Both the position numbers and the translations under genes were made by a program. The notes below the pieces were generated by a model, which had not been told where the DNA came from, ran no database searches, and saw only the letters and a program-made list of their open reading frames with translations. Positions 18,554 to 29,300 of a stretch of 46,986 nucleotides of DNA are shown here, piece after piece. The stretch comes from Roseivirga sp. UBA6061 (GTDB lineage: Bacteria > Bacteroidota > Bacteroidia > Cytophagales > Cyclobacteriaceae): assembly GCA_002427745.1 (NCBI GenBank), contig DIYF01000183.1, positions 1 through 46,986 on the forward strand, read 5' to 3'. Numbering within the stretch: position 1 is the first letter of the stretch; each line of letters starts with the position of its first letter.

Positions 18554-18578
18554 AAAAGCCACTCGTCTAGTGGCTTTT
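18554..18578. terminator. Hairpin between convergent LytTR and PorP-OmpA genes
   Basis: AAAAGCCACT (18554-18563) and AGTGGCTTTT (18569-18578) form a perfect 10-bp stem with a 5-base loop. The T-rich right arm on the plus strand and the matching T-rich arm on the minus strand fit a bidirectional terminator, though the U tract lies within the stem. It sits 62 bp past the LytTR stop. Confidence 0.6.
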
Positions 18579-18723
18579 CCCGACTATTTATCTCAACCAA
18601 AATAGCCATCAACATGATGTAATCTTAAATGCAGCAGGTTTGAAACTGCTCTCTGATCAGGGGCCTGATAATCAGAGCCCTGACCGTGTCAGAGGTCAAT
18701 ATTTCCTCTCAGCGTAACCAACG

Positions 18724-20352
18724 CTAATTCCTTACAATCTCCATCTCTACCCTTCTGTTGAGTGCTCTGCCCTCTGCTGTGTTGTTATCAGCACGTGGAT
18801 TAGCAATACCAAAACCTTGTGCTCTAAGTCTGCCTTCATCGATACCCTGCGATACGAGGTAACGCTTCACCGCTCCTGCCCTCTCTTTGGACAGGCGAAG
18901 GTTGGATTCCGCATTACCACTGCTATCTGTATAGCCCGACAAGCTCAGCGATATTTCAGCATTCTCTTTCATCAGCTGAGCTACAGCATCCAATGCTTTG
19001 TAAGAGCCCTGGGTCAGCGTGGCGCTGCCCGAGTTAAAAGCAATTGATTCCTGAGCCAGCGAAAGCGCTTTTTCAATCTTCTCTTCTTCAAGCTTAGCCA
19101 GCCTTTCAAGCTCCTGTAATCTCAGTCGCTCTACTTCAGCGAGGCGCTCACGTTCCGCCCTGGCCTCTGCTTCCTTTCTCTCTTTTTCGGCTGCTAATGC
19201 CGCTACACGCGCTGCTTCCTGCTTGTCCATCTCCTCCTGTTTGATTTTCAGGAAGAGCGCCTTATATGCTTCTTCGGCTTTCAGGTTTTTCTCCTTGCGC
19301 TTGCCTTCTTCCAGACTACTCAGGTAACAAAGGGCTCTGGCTTTGTCATCAGGGGTTACCAGGTTTTCATCAAAGATCCTGTCTTTAATGATTTTATCGA
19401 CTACAGCTTTCCCTTCAGCAATACAGGCGTCCACCCGGTCTTCTTTCTTGTTCAACCGGAGATGCAGTCCGAATTCATTGAAGCCGTCTGCCAGGAAAGG
19501 CGCGTCTTTTTGCCCGAAGTCATAGTTGTAGGTAAAGAGAAGCCTGGGAAACAACTGCACCCCTACTCCTGCGCTTACACCATAGTTATCGCGATAGCCC
19601 AGGGTAGCCCTGAACTTATCCCTGAATTGTACTTCACCCATGACATCAATCTCCGCACCAATGGTTTCTCTCAGCCTTAGCCCGGCATAGGGTGTAAAGG
19701 TCAGGTCAGGATTGATCGCGAATTCATAGTGCGCACCACCGATAAAGTCAGGCACATTGTCATCGTTGATCTGGATATAGGCATCATCTGAGAGGCTTTC
19801 ATTGATAAGTGTGGGTACTGCCACATCTATGCCCAGTCTGCCCTTTCTGTAACTGGCAGTAAAATCAAAGCTCAATGAGCTGCCATTTTGGCCCAGGAGA
19901 TCAATCAGTACATTATCTACAGGGTTTTCAGGGTTGACTCTGTCCTCATTCAGGCTGAAGAAGGAAAACCCCAGTTGGGTGCCCAGAGATAAACCATCAT
20001 TACCTTCACCGAAGAGTTTATACCCAACACCTCCTGAAATCTTCACCTGGCTGGTAAAACCTATATCGGCTGTGGTGATATGTGCACTAAAGGCTGTTCT
20101 GCCCCTCACTGCCCCATTATAAGACAGGGCGAAGTTTCTCGGAGAACCGATAAGACCTCCAAACTGGTCTCTGAAGACCAAATGGAGGTAGCGGTTTTCT
20201 TCAAACACATTACCTGAGGGATATGCGATATTTCCCGCATAGTAGTACTGATTGAACAGCGGTACCTGCTGGGCTCTTACTTCACTGACCCACAAAGTCA
20301 GGATGAAGAGTACTACGAATTTTCCGTATATGTTTTTCATTTGCTTTTGCAT
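18724..20352 (-). CDS. PorP/SprF-like outer-membrane protein fused to an OmpA peptidoglycan-binding domain
   Basis: 542 residues, ATG 20352 (or 20340). A signal peptide ends near SEVRAQ. Residues about 28-300 have the PorP/SprF pattern: QQVPLFNQYYYAGNIAYP, then repeated beta-strands with RDQFGGLIGSPRNFALSYNG and VGYKLFGEG. A charged, helical Glu/Arg/Ala-rich linker (about 350-430) looks like a coiled coil. An OmpA domain closes the protein (about 430-542): IAFNSGSATLT, SGYTDSSGN with the peptidoglycan-contact Asp, LSKERAGAVKRYL with the Arg. PorP/SprF proteins are needed to secrete or display T9SS type B cargo. The gene starts 12 bp after the giant adhesin stop, as in sprB-sprF, so it is probably that protein's dedicated partner. 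The OmpA tail would tie it to the cell wall. Confidence 0.9.
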   Translation of the reverse strand: MQKQMKNIYGKFVVLFILTLWVSEVRAQQVPLFNQYYYAGNIAYPSGNVFEENRYLHLVFRDQFGGLIGSPRNFALSYNGAVRGRTAFSAHITTADIGFTSQVKISGGVGYKLFGEGNDGLSLGTQLGFSFFSLNEDRVNPENPVDNVLIDLLGQNGSSLSFDFTASYRKGRLGIDVAVPTLINESLSDDAYIQINDDNVPDFIGGAHYEFAINPDLTFTPYAGLRLRETIGAEIDVMGEVQFRDKFRATLGYRDNYGVSAGVGVQLFPRLLFTYNYDFGQKDAPFLADGFNEFGLHLRLNKKEDRVDACIAEGKAVVDKIIKDRIFDENLVTPDDKARALCYLSSLEEGKRKEKNLKAEEAYKALFLKIKQEEMDKQEAARVAALAAEKERKEAEARAERERLAEVERLRLQELERLAKLEEEKIEKALSLAQESIAFNSGSATLTQGSYKALDAVAQLMKENAEISLSLSGYTDSSGNAESNLRLSKERAGAVKRYLVSQGIDEGRLRAQGFGIANPRADNNTAEGRALNRRVEMEIVRN

Positions 20353-20364
20353 GACTTTGCTGAT

Positions 20365-23300
20365 TTATCTGTTTCTGATGATGGTAAGGAAGCCTTTGAT
20401 AATGCGATCGCCATTGTAAATATTGATCTCATAATAGTAGGTACCATCAGGTACAGGCTCATTTTTGAAGGTGCCATCCCAGTCATTTCTGTAATTGACT
20501 TTGTTGTAGATAAGCTTACCTCCCTGGGCAAATACCTTCACCTCATTGACCGGATTGTCGAGCAGGTCTTCAATGACCCAGGTTTCATTCACACCATCAC
20601 CATTGGGTGAAAACACATTTTTCACATCGGCTCCGGGCGTATTTGTTGTATATTCTCTCAGTGGTTCTATGACCACCTCTTCGATATTTATGGTAAATGC
20701 CTGATCGAAAGTGAGTCCTCCCGCATCCGTTACGCGTACCAGAATGGAGCGGGTGGCTCCTGCTTCAAAATTGATAAGACCGGCTGTGCGAAGCGTACCA
20801 CCACTTATTTCAAAGTCAGCATTGTCGGTATCTCCTGTACCGGAAGCCAGTGCGTAAGAGAAAGTATCTCCATTGTCGGGATCAAGCGTCATAAAACTCC
20901 CCACATCCTGTGCCTCATCTGCTTCATCTATCGTGGTATTGGTAAGACTCAGAGCAAATGGAGTCTCATTCACATTCACCACCGTGATAGTGAAGGCTCT
21001 GGCAAAGGTTCCCCCATTGCCATCATCGGTTTGTAACCTGATATTGTAGCTTGCACGATCTTCAAAATTGAAGGACACATTATTCACCTTCAGGTCAAAT
21101 CCATCTACTGTAAAACTGGCATTATCATCATCACCGGTACCTGCCACCAGACTGTAGCTATGAGTGTCTCCGACATCAAGGTCTGAGGTAGTCAAGGTTC
21201 CGACTACTGCATCCAGGGCATTGTTCTCATCCAGGCTGTTTGCGCTCAGCGTGATATCAGAAGGTGCATTGTTGAAGTCATCATTAATGATGGTCACCGT
21301 GGCATCATCACTGATATTTACCCCCAGGGATGTGCTCAGGTTAGTGAGACTAACGGTGAGTGTTTCATTTGCCTCAATCACCAGGTCATTGGTTGGATTG
21401 ACTGTGAACGTTTGTGTTTCACCGGCAGTACCGGTAAAAGTGAGGGTCTGGCCGGCAATGGCAATGTAGTCAGAGTTTGCTACCGTAGCTGTACCGTCTG
21501 TTGTGGATACATCTACGGTAAAGCTGCCTTGTACGGCATTGTCCAGCGTAGAGGTAAGCGTGATGGCTCCGTCTCCCTCATTGCCTGATGCATCAGCGAT
21601 AGTAATGGCAGCTGCATCATCATTGGTAATGGTCATGGTGGCCTGATCCGTAACTACCACTGAATAGCTGGTACTCCCCAGGTTACTCATAGATACGGTG
21701 AAGGTCTCACTGGCTTCCAGCTTTTGATCAAAAACCGGAGCTATGTCAAAAGACTGTGTTTCCCCATCCGTTCCATTGAATGTAAGGGTGCGTCCCGAAA
21801 CCGGCATATAATCGCTGTCAGCCTCAGTGGCTGTACCGTCTGCTGTATTCACTTCAATCGTGAATCCACCAGGTACGTTACCTTCCAGGGTGGCCGTGAT
21901 AAAGAATGACTCACCATCTTCAATCTGGCTCACATCCTCGATGGTTACTGCCGCATCATCGCTCAGAATAGTATAGGTAAATACCGATTCGTCTCCCAAA
22001 GTGGCCTGATCAGGATTAGAAAGCGTCACTACCACTGTCTCATCCTCTTCTATCAGTAAATCATCTGTGATGTTCATACTGACGGTTTTGACCGTTTCGC
22101 CTGCGGCAAAATTGAGTGTGCCTGCGGCCAGCATATAGTCAGTACCACCACCTGTGGCAGTGCCGGAAACCGCGTATTCTACTGTAGCATCTACCAAACC
22201 AGCCTGATTCAGATTCACCTGAATGTCTGTAGTAACCGTACTCTCCAAACCACTCGCTGTAGTAGTGCTAAAGCTTACTGCAGGTAGTGCCTGAATCGGG
22301 CCAACCAGATCTGAAATGCTTTCCAGACCACTGCTTATCCCATTGGATGGGGTCACGCCAAAGATGATATTTTCTCCCACCAGTTCATCGGTAAGGGTGA
22401 GCGTGGTGGTAGTGGCACCGGCAATGGGAACCAGTTGATTTCCTGTAGCCCCGATGTAAATATTAACTGTTAAGGACTGATTTGTCTGGTCGACAGAAGC
22501 TATCTCAATAAGTCCTCTTGTGCTGCCACGGCTCTCTGCCAGCTCAAAAGCAATCACGAGCCCCACTCCGTCTCCACCACTGGCTAACTCAACTCTGTTT
22601 TCAACCAGCGTAAGGCCATCACCATCGATCAATGATATGACATCTTCACCAGTAACGATAGTCGCCAGATCAGCGGGTGTAAGACTGGTCAACGCCATTT
22701 TCGTAGCATTTTTGGTACCGAAGCCTGCAAGCGCATTCACATTGGCATCGTAATAGCTGATAGGGTAAATACCGAATCCAATACCAAAACCGAAGACTAC
22801 GTCTACAGTTGGTGAAATGGGGTCGGCCGTTCCGCTGATAAAGTCTTCTGTATAGACCAGGTTATCAAGAATATTGAGGAAGGCGTTTTGTCCTCCGCGA
22901 TTGACCGGGAGCTGAAACTCATGATCTTCCATGGGCGTACCGTTGTACACCGTTGCAGGCGAAGCTGCACTACCTGTGTACCATTGATAAGTCGTGCCAC
23001 TTTCGGGGTCGTTCTCATCATCTGAATAGCTATAGCTTCCTGTGAAGGTCTGCCCTACCTGCGCTAAACCAGAGATACTCACATCAGTGGCTACCGGTGG
23101 ATCATTGTCATCATCAAGAATAGTAACTGTACCCTGATCTGTGATGGTTATTGTATTATTGGCACCGGTCACGAGGTTGCTCATGCTCACCAATACTGTT
23201 TCATCTTCCTCATCCTCAATATCTGCTATTGGACTGATAACGATTGATTTCGTTTCACCGGCATTCCCTTCAAAAGTCAGGTTTTGTGTACCTGACCCTG

Positions 23301-26300
23301 AAAAATCCGTCATGTCAGTAGCAGTTCCGGCAGCAATGATTGCATCCAGGGTGAAGCCACCGACTACTCTCGCATCCAGGGTAAGATCAACTCTGATAAC
23401 ACCTTCATCTTCATTGCCCGATACATCTGCAATGGTTACTTCTGCGGTACAACTTGCATCGTCATCTCGGAAGTCCCAGCCCTTATTAATCAGACTTTGT
23501 CTGGCAGCATCCCCAGCACAATAGCGCAGACCTTCCACGTCAAACTCCTGATTAGCCACTACATCTTTTTCGGCCAGGGAAATCAACAGGGCATCATAAT
23601 TAGCTACAGAAAGCCCGGAAAGCTTCACCATGCTGCCAAAATCACTCACTTTGCTCAAATCCCAGTTTGACAGATCCTGATCAAAGGCCGTAGCCTCGTC
23701 CAGCATGTTTGAGATATCAACAGCATTGCTCATGTCCCAGCCACTGATGTCCTGATTAAAATTGACGGCTTCGTCAAACATGTTATCAAAGTCAATACCA
23801 CTGCTCACGTCCCAGTCGCTGATATCCTGATTAAAGGGGGTCTCATTGAACACGCCACCGAAATCCGTAACACTACTCACATCCCATTGGCTTACATCGC
23901 CATCGAACATTGCAGCCTCTTCGAACAGATCCTGCATATCAATAATGTTACTTACATCCCAGCCATTCAGGTCCTGATTAAAGACTTCGGCTTTTCTGAA
24001 AACCTGTTCCAGGCTCTCCAGAACAGGAAATTTCCAGTTGTCAAGAGGTTGGTTAAAAGCTTCCGACTCCTGGAACATGCGCCTGATGCTGGTGGCTTTG
24101 GCCAGGTTCCAGTTGCCGATTGGTTGATTAAAGGCTTTAGTTTCCTGGAACATCTCTTCAAAGTCCCATCCCGATGACACATCCCAATTGCTGATGTTAC
24201 CATTGAACACATCGGTTTGCTTAAACATATGATCAAACAGCTCCACATTGCTCACATCCCAGTCGTTCAAGTCCTGATTAAACGCATCGGCCTGTAAGAA
24301 CATCTGTTGCATCTCAATCACATTGCTTACATCCCAACCATTGAGCGGCTGGTTGAAGGCCTGGGCCCGGCTGAACATGTTAGTCATGTCTGTGACATTG
24401 CTCACATCCCACGCTTCCAGGGGCTGATTAAACAGATCAGTAGACTCGAACATGCCGTCCATATTAGTCACACTGTTCACATTCCAGGATGAGATATCGA
24501 TATTAAAGACATCGGCACTCAGAAACATACTCTTCATATTGGTTACACTGGAAACATTCCAGCCGGATATGTCCTGGTTAAAATTGCTGGTACTGCTGAA
24601 CATGCCACTCATATTCGTGACATGGCCCACTTCCCAGGTGGTGATATCACCATTGAAATCACTGCCACTAAACAGGCCAGACATATCGGTGATACTGGAA
24701 ATATCCCAGGCAGTCAGATCGGGGTTACCTAAATCAGTCTGTGAAAACATCTCCGAAATGCTGGTTACATTCGATAGATCGGGAACATCAGTGGCATTAA
24801 TGGTCAATGCCAGCGGTAATCTTGCAAATGCACCTTCCATTGAGGTCCAGGCATTACTTCCCCACTGATCTATACTGGTAATAGGCGGAGGGTTAGACGC
24901 AAAGGAATTGGTATATATCCTGGGGAAAGCCCCAAAAATGGTAACCGTGTACTCCCCGGCCGTGGCATAGGTATGCAGTATATCGCCTAGTACATTGGTA
25001 TCTGAAGAACCATCCCCCCAGTCTACCCGGTAGTTGTATCCATCTCCCGTAGTGGGCAGGGTTACCGTGGTATTGTCCCGGGTTGTAGTCCATTTGGTGA
25101 TGAAAAAGGCTGTTGGATCATCATCATCAATAATGGTTCCGGTAGCTCCATCAGTAATATCTACATTATTGCCTGCACCAATTACCAGATTCGACATGGC
25201 AATGGAGAAGGCCTTATCAGCTTCTACCGTAGCATCAGCCGTTAATGGTACCAATATGGCCTTACTCTCACCGGCCAGCCCTTCAAAGTTTACAGTAAAG
25301 TTTGTCAGTGCTGTATAGTCCGCTCCGGCTATCGCTGTTCCATCAGTCGTAGTGAGGTCTATTGAGAAGCCACCGATAACTTCCCTGTCCAGCTCAAGCA
25401 GAAAAAACAGGTTACCGTCATCTTCATTGGTAGCTCCATCGGCAAGCGTAAGAGTAGCCATACAGCCCTGACTGTCGCCACTAAAGCTAAAGTCAAATTC
25501 ATCTTCAAGGAAGGTTCTGGCAGCCAAGCCGGAACAGTATGTCAAACCATCAGCCCCGACAGTGATTTCCTCACCTGAGTCAATGTCCTGAGTTGCCCAG
25601 CCCATCAACGTACTGTCATAGTTGACCTGCGACATACCTGAACCATCAAACAGGTCGCTCATGTTCTCGACTTTAGTGATATTCCAGCCACCCAGATTCT
25701 GGTCAAAGGCGACAGCATCATGAAACATTCCCTCCAGGGTTCTCACATTGGATATGTCCCATACGGAAATGTCCTGATTGAAGACATCGGCTCCTCTGAA
25801 CATCTCTTCCATGTCCTTGACGTTAGCAACGTTCCATCCGGAAATGTCTTGGTTGAAAGCATTGGCATTCTCAAACATCTCTGCCATGTCTGTCACTGAA
25901 GAAACATCCCAGGCTGAGATATCCTGATTAAAGGCGTCAGTGCTCTTAAACATGTCGGTCATATTCGCCACACCAGACACGTCCCATTGATCAAGTGGTT
26001 GATCGAACGCATCGGCATTATCGAACATATCGGCCATGTTGGTGACATTGGAAACGTTCCAGTCATTGAGCGGCTGATTGATAGCGTCAGCACCAAAAAA
26101 CATCTCTTCCATATCTTCTGCAGCTGAAACATCCCATATTCCAATGGGCTGATTAAAGGCATCGTTTGAATAGAACATGCCGTGAAAATCAACCACATTG
26201 ATTACATCCCAGCCGGTAATATCTCCATTGAATCGATGTATGCCTCCGGCATCTTCTGTGGTGTTAGACAGTTTGAACATGTCTCTCATGGTTGTCACAC

Positions 26301-29300
26301 CGGAAACATTCCAGCCACTGATATCTCCCTGAAACATCAGCGCATCTTCGAACATCTGCTCCATGGTAGTGACATTCGCAGTATTCCAATTGCTGATATT
26401 GCCATTGAAATTATTGGTGCGAATGAACAGCTCTTTCATGTTCTGCACATTACTCACATCCCAATTAGAAAAGTCTTCATTAGTCAGCGCGTGGCAGTCG
26501 CTGAACATCTGGTCCATACGAGTCACCTGCGAAAGATCCGGAGCATCCGTAGCGTTGATCACCATATTGGAAGCACCCTCAAAAGCGCCTTCCATAGTTT
26601 GCCAGACATTAGTACCCCATTGCTCAACGGAGCGTAATTTCAAACCGAGGTCTCCCCCGTCTTCATCCTGCTCTGAGAAGAATATCCAGGGAAATGATCC
26701 GATGATTTTTACAGTATGAACACCGGGAGTAGTATAAGTATGGCTTGGGTCATTCGTGAGATGCGTTTCAACAGTACCATCGCCCCAGTCTACACGGAAA
26801 TCATACCCCCCGCCATTTGTAGGAATGATCATTTCTTCATTCGCCATAGTGGTCTCCCAGGTGATAATGAAGAAAGCTGACTCGTCATCATCATTAACGA
26901 TAGTGGCTGTGATGCTTTCAGGAAAACTCACCTCGTTTCCTGCATCAGTCACCAGATTGCCGATGTTAACCGTTAAAGTTTCATCCGCCTCATTTTCGGT
27001 ATCCTGAGTAATCGATATGGTCAGGTTTTGTAGCTCTCCTGCTGTTCCTGCAAAGGTCACGGTTTCGGCCGTAAGTGCAGTATAATCTGTACCGGCTGTA
27101 GCCGTGCCATCCACTGTGCTGAGGTCAACAGAAAAACCACCGGTAACTGCATCTTCCAATTCCAATATGATCGTAATGGTACCATCATCTTCATTGCCCC
27201 TGACATCTGTCACCGCCACATTGGCGACACAACCTGTTGCGTCTCCCACAAAAGTCCAGCTATGATCATCTATCAGCGATTTTCTTTCTGTGGCACTACC
27301 ACAGTAACTCAAACCTGCAGCTCCTATTGTCAGGGCATCCTGCACATTACGAGCTGACCATGCGATGATCGTAGCATCGTAGTTATTGTCACTCAAACCT
27401 GAATTATCGAACAGATTGGCCATGGTGGTGACTCCATCAATATTCCAGTCACCCAGGTTTTGATCAAAGGCATCTGCATCACTGAACATGCCCGACAGGT
27501 CGGTAACCAAAGACAGGTCCCAACCGGAAACGTCCTGATTGAAAGCCTCTGCACCACTGAAAGCCTCACTCATATTGGTCACCTTAGTGGTAGACCAGGT
27601 AGCCAGATCCTGATTAAAGGCAGTGGCTCCTTTGAAGATAGCATTCATATCCTCCAAGGCAGAAAGGCTCCAGCCAGACAGGGGCTGATTGAAAAGCACA
27701 GCACCTTCGAACATACCGGCCACTGTAGTCACCTTATTCATATTCCAGGCATTGAGCGGTTGGTTGAAAGCTGTGGCATTCTTGAACAGAGCTTCCATAG
27801 CAGTTACACCCCCTACTTCCCAGGCAGAAATGTCTTGATTAAATACTGCAGCCCCTTCAAGCATGCTTGCCAGTGTAGTGGCACTGCTTACATTCCAGCT
27901 ACCAATATTTTGGTTGAAGGACGTGGCACCTGAAAACATTTCCGAGAAGTCGGTTACGCTTTCTACGTTCCATCCGGTGATATTACGATTAAAGGAAGTT
28001 GCTCCTTTGAACATGCCACTCAGGTCAGTTACTGTGGCTACTTCCCAATTGTCAACATTCCGGTTAAAGGCAGTGGCTCCGGCAAACATCTCACTTAAGT
28101 CAGTGATGGGTCCGTCTTCTGAGTTAAACCAGTATTCCAGGTGTTGATTAAAGGCTTTGGCATTGGCAAACATCCTCCTGGCTGTGATTACGCTGTAAGT
28201 ACTCCAATTCTCGAGGCCTTGATTGAAGCTTTCAGCACCTTCGAATACGCCTTCCATATTCTGGATATTGAAAGTGTTCCATTCACCGATGATTCCATTA
28301 AAGGCCTTACAATCCCTGAACATTTCTTTCATACTCAAGACCAGGTTGAGATCAGGGTTATCCGTGGCATTCAACACCATATTTACAGCACCACTAAAGG
28401 CACCTTCCATTGACTGCCATTTGTTGGTACCCCATTGATCGACAGACTTCAGTTTCGCGGCATTATCGGCAGTACCTTCTGACAGATGGATACCCGGAAA
28501 GCTACCAATGATCTTTACCTGATGGTCGCCATCAGCGGCATAGGTGTGCACCGCATCACCGGTTTGATTCGTCTCTACCGTGCCATCCCCCCAGTCTATC
28601 TGGTAGTCGTAACCGGTACCCATAGTAGGGATAGTCACTTCCTCATTAAAAGTTTCGGTAGTCCATGTGGTAATGAAAAGCGAGCTTTCTGTCTCATCAT
28701 CGAGAAGCGTAATAGTACCCCCATCAGAAATATTCACATTGTTTAAGGCAACATCGGTCATCAGATTGGCCATGCTCAGGTTGATGGTCTCATCAGATTC
28801 CTCTTCAGAGTCAGGTAAAGGCGTTACTGAGAAAGTCTGTGTTTCTCCGGCAATTCCATTAAAGGTCAGCACCTCAGCCACTACGGCAGTATAATCTGTA
28901 TCGGCTGTAGCAGAGCCATCTGCTGTGCTTACCTCTATGGTGAGGCCTCCGTCCACAAAAGCATCCAGGGTCAAAATCACATCAACTGCTCCCCCGTCTT
29001 CATTGACGCTGATATCAGTAAAGGTCAATGTGGCATTGCAGAGCCTGCTGTCTCCGTCTATGATCCATCCATCATTATCAATAAGTGATTGACGATCAGT
29101 TTCGCTGGTGCAATACTCCAGGCCATTGGCACCAAGTGTCAGGCCATTAGGCACGGTTTGACCGGCCCAGCTGGCCAGTGTCAGGTCATAATTGGCCTGC
29201 GACATAGCGGCATTGTCGAGCATGTCATCAATGCTGGTAACACTGGTGAGTTCAAAACCTGCCAGGCTTTGATCAAAAGCGGTAGCACCACTGAACATGT

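Noticed and set aside
18657..18697. TCAGGG...CCCTGA inverted repeat as a terminator for the PorP-OmpA gene
   Set aside because: The stem is imperfect and no T tract follows on the minus strand; too weak to annotate.
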